Shown here: in pieces, positions 17,528 to 29,420 of the stretch | Numbering within the stretch: the stretch's first letter is position 1 | Layout of the letters: each line of letters opens with the position of its first letter | Assembly: GCA_018402565.1 (NCBI GenBank) | Contig: JAGYIQ010000002.1 | Coordinates: 62,001 to 126,000 of the forward strand | DNA: 64,000 nucleotides | Reading direction: 5' to 3' | From: Pirellulaceae bacterium | Lineage (GTDB): Bacteria; Planctomycetota; Planctomycetia; Pirellulales; Pirellulaceae | The notes under the pieces: model-generated | What the model saw: the letters and a program-made list of their open reading frames with translations, nothing else | The model's database searches: none | What the model was told of the DNA's origin: nothing | Translations under genes and position numbers: made by a program

Positions 17528-17790
17528 CAGATAGGACATGGCGGCGGTGTTTAACCGCAACGCCAGAGGCGTGCGCGGCACCATGCTCGACTTGCCATAC
17601 ACGCAAGACACCGCAGCGACATTCACCCGCACCGCCGCCGGCGTGCGCGGTGGCAGATTAGATAGGACGTCGCGGCGGTGTTTAACCGCAACGCCAGAGG
17701 CGTGCGCGGCACCATGCGCGGCGTGACCGACACACAAGACTCCGCAGCGACGTTCACCCGCACCGCCGGCGGCGTGCGCGGTACCATGAA
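17528..17790. repeat. Two tandem copies of the 131-bp repeat
   Basis: Same unit as at 11791-12445 (cagataggacatggcgg; second copy with tagataggac), with two near-palindromes of the cgccagaggcgt type in each. It lies just upstream of the tyrosine recombinase start. Confidence 0.85.
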
Positions 17791-18170
17791 CAAGTTCCGC
17801 GGTATGCAGACGTTCGATCCCTTTCGAGCCCAACTCTTGTTGAGACGCCTTAACCGCCGAGAGACCGACCGCATACCACTTTGCTGACGCATCTCCGAGC
17901 GAACACTTACCAAGGTCGGCTCCCAATCACAAACCAGCAGCGGGCTGCTGGTCGACATCCTCGCCCACCATCCGGGCTCGTCCCGGTGGAGGCGATGACT
18001 GACGGCTACCAGCCACCCCGCAATAACCAAAAATAAGGCTCTTTGCCCCGTGGCCACACCGCCACCGTCGGCTTCACGCCGGCGGGGCGATGACTGACCG
18101 GCTACCAACCTCACCCCAATAATCAAAAAGAAGGCTCGTTACCCCTTGGCCACACCGCCATTCACGTGTG
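17791..18170. repeat. Linker repeat and ~98-bp units
   Basis: 17791-17960 repeats 12446-12620; 18000-18165 holds about two ~98-bp units (aataaccaaaaataagg, aataatcaaaaagaagg). No gene. Confidence 0.75.
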
Positions 18171-18731
18171 TAGCAAACAGAACCCAACATCAAGCGACTA
18201 GGCAAGGCTCAGTCCAAAGCCAACCTTGTCGCTACTGGATTCCTCGGAAAATTTTCAGTGCTGGTTAACTCGGAAGGCGGGTGGAACACTAATCGACGCT
18301 AATCGTCACTAATCCAGAAAACAGGGATCCCACAAGCCGACAATGGTTACAAAATAGCAGACAACTCTGCATTTCACACAGCTATCGGGGCGGTTGGATT
18401 TCTCTGCGTCCTTCCCTCCTCTCGCGGTTCACCTACCGGCTGGGCCGGATAGCAAACGACGACTCGCCGGTCTGAACCACTGCCGAAGTGCGGGGCACTA
18501 TAGTAGCAGGCACTCTCCGAGTGCCTGCTACCTTGGGCCCACCTCGCTTCCTCACGAGAACAATTGGCACGACTTTTCCACGCCTCAAACCAGCAGAGGG
18601 CTGCTGGTCTACAGCGGGACGCTGATAACTCGCGTTTCCAGACTTCCAGCATTTGGCGGACGGCACTCGGAGAGTGCCTGCTACTTTGGCCAACCTCGCT
18701 TCCTGACGAGAACAATTGACACGACTTTTCC
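18171..18731. repeat. Inverted copy of 40.7-41.1 and 41.7-42.07 kb, with strong palindromes
   Basis: 18171-18480 matches, inverted, the two tandem copies near 40740-41095 and 41720-42070 (shared gtgggaccc region, acactaatcgacgctaatc). 18503-18531 is a perfect 13-bp stem with a 3-nt loop (gtagcaggcactc and its complement). A related half lies at 18660-18685, and ccagcagagggctgctgg palindromes at about 18594 and 18742. Confidence 0.75.
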
Positions 18732-20720
18732 ATGCCTCCAACCAGCAGAGGGCTGCTGGTCTACAGTCCGGCGGTGCGTGACGTCCTCAGACGCTATAGG
18801 GACAAGGCAGATCTCAATGCCTGGGGGTATCCGCCCCAACAGGCCGGGCAGATGCGTCGAGTACTGGCCCGCTTGGCCAGCTGTCGCACGGGGGATCTGG
18901 GCAGTGCACAATTCCAGTGCGGGCACTGCGGAACCAGTCGCCTGGTTCCGGCCCCCTGCGGGAACCGACACTGTGCCGGTTGCAGCTTCGTCCGCAGTGA
19001 TAACTGGAAAGACGACGTGATGGGCTGGAACGTGCAGTGCGAATACCAGCACTTGGTGTTCACCCTGCCACATCTGCTCAATCCGTGGCTGCGGACCTCT
19101 ACCCGCGACCTGTACAACCTCTTGATCCGTAGCGTCCGCGATTGCCTGTTGCGACTGCATGCCAAGCATTTCGACTGCCAGCCGGGGGCCTTGTTGACCT
19201 TGCACACCTGGGGCCAGCGGATGAACCAGCACGTGCATGTGCATGTGATCTTGACCGGAGGCGGTCTGTCGCTCGATGGCCAGAAATGGATACCGGTGGA
19301 TCATCAGCTGCCGCAGTTGTCCCGCGAGTCGCTGGCAGCCGAATTCAAAAAGATGTTCCTGCGTCGTCTGCGAGAGCAGGGTAAACGTTGGTTGGCCAGC
19401 CAAAAGACGACGCCAACGCTACCGCACGGGTCGCGGAGCTGCTGGAGGCGTTGGAAAAAAAGACCTGGATGGTCAACAACCAAAGCCCGCCGCCGGGGAA
19501 GTCCGGCCCGGAAGCCGTAGTGAACTACTTGGCCCGGTACGTGGCGGGGTGGCGATCAGCGATTCGCGGATCGTGGGGGACGATGGGACGCATGTCTACT
19601 TCCGCCGGAAGGACTACCAGGCCAACACCAAGACGATTGAAAAAGTGACCGGTCAGGAGTTCGTACAGCGGTTCTGCCTGCATATCCTGCCACAGAACTT
19701 CAGCCGCGTCCGTTCGATCGGTCTGTTCCGACCGCAAAGCGCGAGTCACGCTTGGCCTTGGTCCAGCACCTGCTCGGTGGCGGCTCCTATGCCGAATACC
19801 AGGCACTGACTGCCAACGCAGACACCACTGCCACCACTGCCACCACTGCCACCACTGCCACCACTGCCGCCACTGCCACCACTGCCACCGCGGCAAGCCT
19901 CCCGCCGACTGGAGAATCATCCAGAGCGACGAGCCTCCCGCCAACTGGAGAATCACCCGGCGCCGCGGGCTCGTTACCGAGCAGCCAGTTGTGGGTACCG
20001 CCACCGGTCGTCGAACGCAGTCCGCCGTTGACGGTCGAGGAAGACATCCGCTTGGCCGTGCAGGCACTCCTGCCTCGGACCGATCAGGCGGACCCCGATC
20101 CGGCGAGCTCCGATCCGGCGGCGGCAGTTACCGTCGCGTCGAGCGGGGCGAGTGAAGCGTCGCTGTCGGACGTATCCCAGCCGCCCGACGCGGGCAGCGT
20201 TCGCCTGGCCGAATCCCGCAAGGTGTCGCAGAGCGGCAAACGGCTGGCCCCCTCGGAATGGCGATCGAAGTACAACGGCTGTCGGCGGTGTGGCGAACAG
20301 ATGCAACGTAGCGACCAGTATCACGAGCACACGACCACGTTGATGTTGCAGGCGACGACCAAACTGATTGGGCTCTTGAGTGTTCTGCCGTGGGCGGTGA
20401 TGGTCGAGTTCCTGCAGCGACTGCGGGACGGCAAAGTATCCGACGGTCGCTGGCCGGGTCCCTTGCAAACGGTCCTATCACCGCTCAGTTCCTTCACCCA
20501 AGGGTTGTATCAAGCGATCTATTGGTACCTGATCGAGCGGATCGCCGAGCAGTTGAAGTCGGGTGAACTGCGCAATTCGACGATCTACGAATTCAATCCC
20601 GACGTCGTGTACGTGCCACCGCGGCAACGGGCCAAGTCAAAGTCCGCTGGGCGGACCGAACAACCCACTCTGCCAACGGGCATCCCGCCACCGGAGGAAA
20701 ACTCATTCGCGGAAAAATGA
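18732..20720 (+). pseudogene. IS91-family (Y-type HUH) transposase, broken by three frameshifts
   Basis: The N-terminal zinc region shows CGHCGTSRLVPAPCGNRHCAGC. The HUH nuclease motif is MNQHVHVHVILTGGG. A tyrosine motif VVNYLARYVAG fits the catalytic Tyr region of the family. The frame changes near 19395, 19545 and 19740; each is consistent with one lost base, and the protein sense continues across all three (KRWLASQ then KDDANATARVAEL; NYLARYVA then GVAISDSRIV; SIGLFRP then LALVQHLLGG). Beyond that lies a Thr/Ala linker coded by 9-bp repeats, a CxxC-like motif (YNGCRRCGEQM), and the tail TGIPPPEEN. The first residues (PPTSRGLLVYS) come from a palindromic repeat, so the true start may be lost. 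Family members cut and join DNA by rolling-circle transposition. Confidence 0.8.
19822..19890 (+). repeat. 9-bp tandem repeat in the transposase linker
   Basis: About seven copies of caccactgc, coding a Thr-Thr-Ala run in the transposase frame. Confidence 0.85.
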
Positions 20721-20739
20721 CCGCCAAAAAGTCGCACCT

Positions 20740-21016
20740 CTCGCGGCCAATAAAAACGTCCTTTCAGCAGCGAGCCCAACCGCTTGCCTGGCGGCCGGTC
20801 TGTCCTCAGCCCGTCCCACGCGACCAAAAATCACTGCCGCCCGTCGGCTCATCTGCTCTGTTGACGCGAAATCGTGCTGTCTTCCGCCTCCCAATCTGAC
20901 CGCTGGGGCTAAAATCGCCCTATCTTTCGGTTAGCGAACTCCATGCCAATCCGCGGTCGTCCGGCGGCAGCTCCGGGCCTAATCCTCAGAATCGGGGTTA
21001 TTTACGGGGCATTCTT
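20740..21016 (+). mobile_element. IS91-like element right (3') end
   Basis: About 280 bp downstream of the transposase, repeated at 13620-13895 and, inverted, at 45240-45523 and 50044-50330. A small hairpin lies before the end (cctcagaatcgggg region), and it ends ttacggggcattctt at 21016. The next four bases are CCGC, not the GAAC/CAAG seen at the other three copies. Confidence 0.7.
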
Positions 21017-22649
21017 CCGCCGCCTTTCTCGCAAATCTGAGCTTTGTCTCTAGTTGCGCCACAGCTGTCCAAAAGCGTAGGTCAATCAAGCTGTGAAGCG
21101 CGTATTCAAATGACAGTCTCAGATGAGTCGTGGAGCCAATGCAGGACCAATGCTTGGCACAACTGCCAATCGACCATAAACTTGGAAAATCAGAACTAGA
21201 AATCGGCGGTTCGGCTTGTGATCTGAACTCTCTCCCTCGTGTTTGAGGTAATCACACCGGTGGATCATCCACTTCACACGAACATCAAGCGCCAACGAAT
21301 CCCCGTTTTGACGACAGCGCGAAGAAATGCGACCGAATTGCTTTTTGTCGAAAGATCAGCCATTGCACTTTGCACGGGCGATCCGTCGTGAGACATTCCC
21401 ATTCTCCGGACACTGCAATAGTGTGTGCCTGATCGGGGAAGTTTGTTCTTGAAATGAGCTAATCTGTGGGCCACCGAAAAGGGATGGTCTACTGACGCAC
21501 ACAATAACCACACGGCAATATGAGCTGCATTCCAGCATTCGAGTTTTGGCGGTAGAAGATCGATAAGTGCACCGGGAATGGACCACTGTGCTTGTTGGCA
21601 TTGCTGAGAACTGAAGCTGCCGTCATGGGATCGTCGGCAAAGTTACATCTTCACGCAGCTTTAATTTTGTTTCCGACTGTTCCATTCGAACGTTTTTTCT
21701 CAACTCGTCGAAAAAGACGACCAATTGTTCTATCCACTTTCCCATTTCGTTTCTTCCTATCGGTCCTTAGCACAGGTTAACTTGCTCACAGTCAGGTCTT
21801 GCTCTTCGTGCAAATTCATGGGTCGGCTCGAGGTAAGATTGGCGATTTGCGATGCCAGGCATTACCTCAGTTCAGCCCGCCGACGAGTGGTTTCGCCGAG
21901 AGAATTTGTCTCACTTACAGCTACACGCTATGAGATTACCTTCGGAATCACGTGGAACTTCCTAGTATTACACTTGGGATCCTGATAGCCCTTTTTAGGA
22001 GAGTCTCATGATGTAATTCCCATCGTGCGGCCCTGGTGTGGGCACTGGCATGGGCACTGGTGTCGATCGGTGCACCCGAGCGTAATTCCTGGTACTCCGG
22101 ATTTTGCGGCATTGCTGCGCAGGTGGAACTGGCATTATTCCGCCAGCCGGAGTCGGAGCCGGCGAGATACCCACGGCAGGCACGCCAGATGGATTGAGAG
22201 AAGTCGCTGTGCTTATATGCGCCGCTTGCATTTGCGATTATCAATCGTTGCAAACGAATCTGAGAATAGGTTGCATAAAGTCAAACGTGAATTAGCACTT
22301 GTTTCTCCAAGGGCCCAGATCATGCCCAAAATAATCAGAACGGGCTAACCGCCAGTAGGCCGTTTGCTCCACTGGTACAGCGGTTTTTTCCGACAATAGC
22401 GTCCCGCGCTGCTGATGCCAGGGAAAATCTATTCGGTGGCAGCATCTCGCAGCAGATCGATTGATTTGTTACACACGATCTCTTTGATGCGACTATTGCT
22501 GGCCGCGCACGCTACCTCCTCTTAGTCCATCTAGCTTGTGATGAAGACAATGGTGCCCCTGAACTGACTTGCCAGCCTTGCTTCAGTCGTGAATAGATTA
22601 ACAAAATCAGCGGCCGTGGCATGTCTCAATGAACATGTCACATTTTCCG
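21017..22649 (-). pseudogene. Broken downstream region of RHS1 (toxin tail and immunity remnants)
   Basis: No intact gene. Minus-strand pieces look coding, for example a Pro-rich piece at 21995-22231 (PVPMPVPTPGPHDG) and a piece after the RHS1 junction (ACYGKCDMFIETCHGRC) near 22600-22670. By position between an RHS tip and an IS91 end, this should hold the RHS1 toxin domain and its immunity gene. I recognise neither. Confidence 0.3.
21623..21745 (-). CDS. Short open frame, possible immunity fragment
   Basis: 40 residues from an ATG at 21745, with AGGAAG about 7 nt upstream. The protein (MGKWIEQLVVFFDELRKNV, KLKLREDVTLPTIP) is amphipathic and charged like the start of a small soluble protein. 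It may be the first exon-like piece of a frameshifted gene. Function unknown. Confidence 0.25.
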   Translation of the reverse strand: MGKWIEQLVVFFDELRKNVRMEQSETKLKLREDVTLPTIP

Positions 22650-25640
22650 TAACATGCTACCTCTAAGTCCCTGGGGCAGCCAGTGGTGCCTTTGTAATCC
22701 CAAAGGATCGACGCAATCACCCCAAAATACCCCCGATACAAACTCATCCCATCCACATACCCCAGCGGATCTCTCTTCACAATCCACTGGCTGGGGTGGG
22801 ATCATACCACCCCGCAGAAGTGGTAGTGAGCTTCGCAACATCAGCATCCCACTGGCGGTGCGTGAGTGTAACGATTGGCGTAAGTGCTGCTACACGAACG
22901 GTGCCGTTGGCGCAGTGGTGTGATGCTTGAGGTGCCGTAAGCGTGTAGGTGTAGCGTTCAACCAACGTCCCAGCCGCATTGGTCAGCCCACGATGGAATA
23001 CCACTGTTGGTTGCGATGATAGTAAAGTGCGTTGTCGCCGGTCGTCGGCAAAGTCGTAGTTGTACCTGTATGACGCAGGATCGGTTCGTCCACGTAGTCG
23101 GCGTAGACGTAACGGTAGGTCGGCGAGGAGGAGGTGACGGCCCCGAGCGTAATCAGCGATCACTCTGACTGGCCAGCGTGAACGTAAACCACATTGCCAC
23201 CTTGGAATGGCTGACGAGCACTCGGCGCCTCGAGTGCATCAGTATTCAAACGTGACTTCCAAACTGCCGGCTGAACCAGTTGGTGTCGGCCGCGGAGTTG
23301 ATTGTCGAGTTCCAATCCAAGTTCAACGCGTGGGGACAGTGTGGCTGGTCGCGACGTCTGGTTGCCCTTCACGTCATAGGCCAGTGTCCCGTGGTACTTT
23401 GCGTGCCAGAACCCCAGTGAACTCGTGAGCATTGCTGTAGGGTGCGACTCCACGCTGATCCGACTGGTGAAGGCGTCCCAGTTCCCTACAGCCGACAAAA
23501 AAGTCCAAGCTTGGTTCATTAAGTCCCGCGTTGTGCGATTCCAAGTCTTGAGCCTGTCCTCGTCATCGCACCTGTGTGCACCGGTCGAGAACCCAAAGCC
23601 GGACATGGTCCCGGTGATGGTCTCGCCGGTTTTGTTCTTGTTCGCATCCCAGGTGCACGCCCTAGGTCGCCTTTGCCAGCTGCCTGCATGGGTGGTGGCG
23701 GACCGACGTTGGCAGATTGTCTGCAGATAGGCGGAACTGACCACCGCTCCGTTGGCATAGGTGCTCGGTGTTCAGGCGACCACCATCGTCGGCAAGTGCG
23801 GGTATCCAACGATGGTGCCCAGGGTACCGGAACCGTGTGCAGTTGGCTGCGGTGGTGTACGTCTCGCTGACAGTCGAGCCATTCGGATACGTCAACTGTG
23901 TGAGGCGACTGCGGGCATCGTAGGCCTGGGCGACCAGGTACGTCCGAGCGGCAAATGGTCAGCGATTTTCGCCTTGAACCTGGCCGTAGTTGTCGTAGGT
24001 CATGGTCACCACGGTATTGGCGTAGCGACCACTGAACTGGCGCGTCCATCATGCGACCCAGGTTATCAAACGTAAAGGTATCGCTATCGGCGATGGTACC
24101 GGACGGACTATTGGCCTTCGTGCGGTAGTTTCGCGACGTGATAGTGCCGGCCATGGTATGGTTGAAGGTCACGGTATCGCCCTTTTGGTCCTCGCGGCGG
24201 ATCATCCGCCCGGCAGGATCGTAGGTAAACTTCACTTTGCCGTAAGTCGCATCACCCGAGTTCCCGCCCGTGTGATCGGGATAGGTTTCTTCGGTCTTGG
24301 CCCGCAGTTACTGCCCCAGTGCATTGTCGGCGTAGCTGGTGGTTTTGCACCAGAGCAAGCTCAAGGTTCAGATACTGGGTCATGCGTCCAGCCAAACCGC
24401 AGGCGTAGTGACGTTCGGTTGGCCTGAACGATCGGTAACGCCTCTGGTCCAGCTCCCGTTGAACATCATGCACGGTGGTGGTGACTCTGGTTCCTGGCAT
24501 CGGTTTGGGTCTTGACGTGTTCCCGCTTTACATCGATAGCTGGTGGAGGCCACATCGCACCACCGTGTCCGTCTGCGAAGTTACCCGCCTGAGAAGGTCA
24601 TAGGACCGCATCGAAGCCCACGCCATCGGGGTCATGGGACTTTTTCTAATGGTGCCGAATAGCCTTCAACTAGGAAGATCTAGGGTCTGCCACAGTGTCG
24701 CCCAGCTTCAAGGCCAGCTGTTCCTTTGGGCTGGCCTGATTGGCCCAGATCTCTGTTAACAGGGTGAACTAGGATCAGGTCTCATCTCCGGCACGGTCCG
24801 GGTTTGGGATCTACATCTGTCGATGGATTGACTTCTTAACAAACAGTGCCAAACATCGACGTGTGGTTCAGGTCATACTTCATAATCTGGCAGGCCCGGA
24901 ATAGATAACTCGCGTATTGGGCTGTTGAGTTGGCTGATACGACGTCCACTCAGTCACCGCTCGACTTGAGTGTATTTGAGGCATCGTGGTTGACGCTGAC
25001 GGTTGCCGGAACCGACGGAATGGGTGGTAACAGGGTGCTGGCCCCACCCGATGCGGGGGGCTGGCCAGTTTGCTGATGGCAGCGGTCAGGTTCACGTTGA
25101 ACGAGGCCCCGGTGTTGGGGATCGTGACGGCGACTCCACCGGCAGTAGCCCGACGGAGTCGGTCAAGTTGACATCGTAGAAGGTTGCGACGTGACGCCGG
25201 CAGAGGCAGCGACTCCATTGAGCCCCGCGGCCGGGACGCTGTCCCAGTCGATTTGGGCTTGGGGCACATTTACCGGGTATTGCGGTAAGCTCGTCCCAGC
25301 CCGTCGTAAACCGTGGTCGATTCCTGGAAGGGTGGAGGCGTTGGTCGGGTCGTAATAGTTGGCGTGTCCGGCGACGTCCGCGACGAAAGCGGAATGGCAC
25401 GAGCGGCCTTCAGGTCGGCGTTGGGGACGATCGACGAAATCCGCGGAGCGGAACGCTCCCAAAGAAATGGCCAAACGAATCGCCGCCGCCAGATCGAAAA
25501 CGGAAAAGAAGCAGGGTAAATCATCGAACGCTCACCAGCTCTCTGACCGACGACGAACGGCGGGTCGGAAGCCACCAGGACCTGTTGACGATCCGCGGCG
25601 ATTTGGGGGCTGTTTCGATTCCGCTGGCGTTCCATCGAAA
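22650..25640 (-). pseudogene. RHS1: type A RHS core with many frameshifts
   Basis: A minus-strand copy of the RHS6 core at 42752-44250, extended further upstream. Recognisable pieces in changing frames include FTYDPAGRMIRREDQKGDTV (about 24180-24235), TWDANKNKTGETITGTMSG (about 23610-23660), YVHAGQSE, PTYRYVYADYVDEP-like sequence near 23060-23130, and a final DPLGYVDGMSLYRGYFGV near 22710-22770. Upstream YD-like sequence goes to about 25640. At least ten frame changes separate these. The intact RHS6 copy shows what the protein should be. It is either a dead gene or a badly resolved repeat in the assembly. Confidence 0.7.
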
Positions 25641-25809
25641 TGGCTGCCAGCTCGTTGACGTTAAGATAGGCAAGGAATCAGAGATCGTAAGGTTCGGCTC
25701 CGCTAACTTCGTAAAGGTTCGGGTTCACAGACATTTGGCTCCCCCAAAATCTCTATCAGTCACGATTCGGCCAGTAACAATTCGATCGGCTGGATGCGGA
25801 AGAACAGCG

Positions 25810-26213
25810 ATTTACTTCTCCCTAATCTTCAAATCCAACTTAATCTTTTCGTCGATGTCTGGCCTGGCGTTGAAATAGAACTCACTCAATTCTAGTTCCC
25901 CATCTTCCTGAAATGCTACAACCAGAAAATTCCGCCATCATACTTATCAACTGCCTCAGCCAGTTTAAAATCAATTTCATGAGCCTTTTCCGGCATTTCG
26001 TCGTCCGCCAGATAGCAGATCTCTAGTCTTCCCAGTGACCTGGTGCAAGTGTCTTGTGTGAAGTGATGGCTGGACCCCAATCCGGGCTTTAGAAGTTTTC
26101 GATGGCCGATTGGTACCGACGTATATGTCGGTCAAATATAACTTCAGCGAATCAACACGGATTTTCCTGATCAGCTGCGGCTCAAGCCAGTACGCCAACG
26201 AACCTGTTGACAA
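25810..26213 (-). pseudogene. Immunity-like gene remnant after RHS2
   Basis: Reading with one restored base near 25930, the minus strand gives LGRLEICYLADDEMPEKAHE, then IDFKLAEAVDKYDGG, then LVVAFQEDGELELSEFYF and NARPDIDEKIKLDLKIREK, stopping near 25810. An upstream part (LAYWLEPQLIRKIRVDSLKL) reads in another frame. The acidic, soluble character and position after the RHS2 tail suggest an immunity protein. No family recognised. Confidence 0.4.
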
Positions 26214-26479
26214 CCTTGTACGAGGCTAGCGTAATGCAAGCCATTATTAAACCGGCTTTACGTAATTCGTCCAATTTTTTGTCCTCAAGCTACCGAGTGC
26301 ATGTAATTATTTGTAACGAACGCCCGCTTTTTGCGCCTGTTCTTTCATCCAAATATAGGCTTGCCGATGTCTGCCTGCCTCACTGTGGTTACTAAATCGC
26401 CAACGCCCTTCCCATTCCCCAAAACTTCAATTATGCAAACTGGCTGCAGCTCGTATATGAAAAAGTCTTTTCGCATTGT

Positions 26480-28473
26480 TAGGTTTGTATACTAACTTGT
26501 GGAAACATAATGTTTTCGTAGGTATTCTTGAAGTTTGTTCGGTACAATCCAGCCGAATACTTGACATTGCTTGGAATAGTCGCTTCTGAATTTGATACCA
26601 AAATGTCGGTCCACTGGATCAAACAGCCCCAGGAATTTCACGGGAATATTCTTATACCATTCGGAAAACGGGTTCCAACTACAATCGCAGCCAGATCATT
26701 CAACTTCCGGCTACTTCCACTGCTGCAATGCCGCCCCGGCGGCTCCATCCGACAGGCTAATTTCAAGATCTTCAGTAGCTTCACATCGTGCCCGCTCTTC
26801 TCTCAAGCGAACACCGTGCATATGGTTGGTTTTTCACAAGCATCATATTGAAGTGATTGAAAGTCCAGTCACACCGTGCAGATACGCTGTCGCCTGGTAG
26901 ACCTGAACCAGTGCCCGGGTAATAGTACCTCTCCTCGGCAAGTTCGCTGTCATTGATAAAGTGGTGCACACGTTAGCAATAGCAGCAACTGGATCAGCGA
27001 TTGGTCGTTCGTCAGCCCACGTCCCATCGATCCCCAAACGTCGGTACCGTGCGGATCAAATTGATTAATTCGAAATACCCTCGATACAAACTCATCCCAT
27101 CCACAAACTCCATGGGATCCCTGCTGAGGAATTCGCCGGTTAGTGGGTTGTAGTACCTGCACGGAAGTACATCAGCCCAGACTCTGCGTCGTGCCAGCGG
27201 TTGGTGTAGCCGAAGTTGTTGCCGTAGGAGGAGGTGGTGCGGACTGTGGTGCCGTTGGCGGCGTAGATGGTGCGTTTGCCCGTCATGTCGTAGGCGTAAC
27301 GCTCGACGACACTGCCGTTGGCCAAGTCGTGCAAGGCTGTGATGCTCCACTGGCGGTTGCGCGTGACTCCGTACCGAGTCGCGTCGCTGCGTCGAATCAG
27401 GACCAACGAATCGATCTCGCCAGCGTAAACGTACTCCTGCACCGGGGTGCTGGCCGCGACTCCCGCGTTGTACTCGGCGATTAGGTTCGGTCCGGCGTGA
27501 ATGTGGACCCGGTGTTCGACGACGCTGCCACTGCGCGTGATCTTCTTCCACACTCGAGTGCCACCCACGTAGCCATTTTCGTTCAAGCCAACAATCCCAG
27601 CCGTCGCTCCCGCCGGAACGTCGGTGTGCTTCATGCGACCGGCATCGTCCCAAACGGCGGTTACGTTGGTGTGCAGCTTGGTGGTGTTGCCGTCGGTGTC
27701 GTACGTTTGTGTTGTACCGCCACTCACCGTCGTCAAGCCATGAGCAGTGTTGTACCCGCGAGCGGTATTGGTGCCATTGCGATTGACGTTCGAGATATTA
27801 CCAATGTTGCTACGCGTGAGCAGAATGTCCTCGGTCACGCCCGAGCGTTTGAACCGCATGAAGCGATCTTCGGCATCGTAGCCATCCGCGAACGGGCCAC
27901 CGGCATGAATCGTGGAGAAACTGTAATTGGCCATGACCCCGCTCAAGGATTCGCTGGTGACATTTCCGTTCAAATCGTAAGTGTAAGTCTGCGAGCCAAC
28001 GTTGGTGTTGTTGATCTGAGTCAACTGCGAACCAGCGTTGTAAGTCCGTGTTTCGTCCACAAACGCGCGGTCCACTCCAGTTAGCATCCCGGCATCATTA
28101 TAGCTGCGATCTTCGATTTGGGCACCTTCCCATTTGATCGTTTTCAGCAATTGCCGGTCGTCGTAAGTGTACTCGGCTTCGCGGCCCGAAGGATACGTCA
28201 GTTTCGAAGGTCGCCCTTGGGCGTCGTAGTGGTAGGTGACGGTGTAGGTCTGGCCCGAGTACGTGGTCGATTCGGTGGCCAATTGCCCGCGGTCGGTGTA
28301 GGTCTTGGCGGTGGAAGCACTGTACTGGGAACTGGAGGTAGCCGTTTCCCGCCCGTAGGCATCATAAGTCATCGTTTGGGTTTCCGTCACGGTCCCACCC
28401 GAGTTCTTGAACTGGACTCTGGGTGACATTGCCCAAGAAGTTGCAGGTCAGGGTTCTGCTTGCAACCGGAGGG
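26480..28473 (-). pseudogene. RHS2: type B RHS core with broken DUF2235-like lipase tail
   Basis: 28429-27140 is one open frame of RHS core (VQFKNSGGTVTETQTMTYDA to YGNNFGYTNRWHDAESGLMY). One lost base leads to YYNPLTGEFLSRDP and DGMSLYRGYFEL; another leads to INQFDPHG, the junction; two more lead to GIDGTWADERPIADP and ERYYYPGTGSGLPGD. Further on is VKFLGLFDPVDRHFG. The order DGTW, YY.GxGxG, (G.S.G region), FDPV matches DUF2235 alpha/beta hydrolases, which include T6SS Tle1-type phospholipases. The core starts abruptly at 28473 right after ccggaggg, as RHS4 does. Four successive single-base losses break it. Confidence 0.6.
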
Positions 28474-29040
28474 ACCGTACGGCATACGATGACAACTCGG
28501 CCGAAGTCATTGCATGGAGCGAAGTTACCACGACAATTCGGCCAACGACTGATCGCCCCAGACGTTCGGTTGCTGGAGTTGCTCCTGAATTCACAACAAT
28601 TCGGTCAACACACTATAAACCACCCCCAACTCTCTACAGTCACAATTCAGCCAAAAATACGACCACAATTCGGTCCGTAACATCTTTGTTGACAGTCTCC
28701 TCGCGCAGGCGAAGCTTACATCTCATCGTCGCTGTGTGACCTAAGTCTCTGATACCAGGCGGCAGTGCCATTCATGGGTGGCACCTTTGCTTCTCATGGG
28801 TGGTCACCTTGTTTCCCTCCGCAACAATTAATGAGTATGTTACCTGGTCTCAACTGCGTTTCTACTTTGGTCAATCTAATTTTTTTCGACGCCCCAGTTC
28901 ACCACTACTATGCCAATCAAAACCATCAACTTCTTTTGGATTGATCGTGAATCCGATCACGGCAAAATCCCATTGGTTCGCAATGAGAGCTGTTCAAAGG
29001 CTTCTGGTCCAAAATCTTTCTGATCAGAATAGCTAATACT
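28474..29040. other. Unassigned stretch upstream of RHS2
   Basis: At 28474 the RHS homology ends sharply. What follows has many short repeats of the caacaattcgg type (28480-28680) and no supported gene. Confidence 0.3.
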
Positions 29041-29420
29041 TGGCTTGCAATGTCGATCGAGGAGACTTCGTGCAGATGAAACTCTGACCACTTTCAGGGA
29101 CGAAATTTCCTTGCGAATCAATGAGTCGTTACTCTCGTATGTCATCCTCAGTCATAGCGGCCTCCGAAAAAACGATAGTTTGCCAGGTATTCCGTCCGTC
29201 GCTCGAACCGTAGTGATCAATAAAATGAATGCACTCTGGAAACTGCTCTTCCAGTAACACGGCAAATGGGCAGTGACTCCCTCGCCGAAAGATGGATTTA
29301 TCATATTGTTCCCATTTTTGTCAAATCATCATCGCAACCGAGCAAACAAACAAAATCGGCAGCAAAATTTTGCAGAGAACTGTCATCTTCTGCATTGTCG
29401 ATTCAATTTCCATAGTGCTA
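29041..29420 (-). pseudogene. Fragmented small secreted or membrane protein, RHS3 immunity candidate
   Basis: Minus-strand pieces: MEIESTMQKMTVLCKILLPI with hydrophobic LFVCSVAMMI, then in another frame CPFAVLLEEQFPECIHFIDHYG, NTWQTIVFSEAAMTEDDIRE, and near the end SYSDQKDFGPEAFEQLSL. The N-terminal hydrophobic stretch and charged remainder resemble a small membrane or lipoprotein immunity protein broken by frame changes. No family recognised. Confidence 0.35.

Noticed and set aside
16537..17800. Integron with attC sites
   Set aside because: The repeats near the recombinase have no paired R/L-box pattern around gene cassettes, and the enzyme lacks a clear integron-specific insertion.
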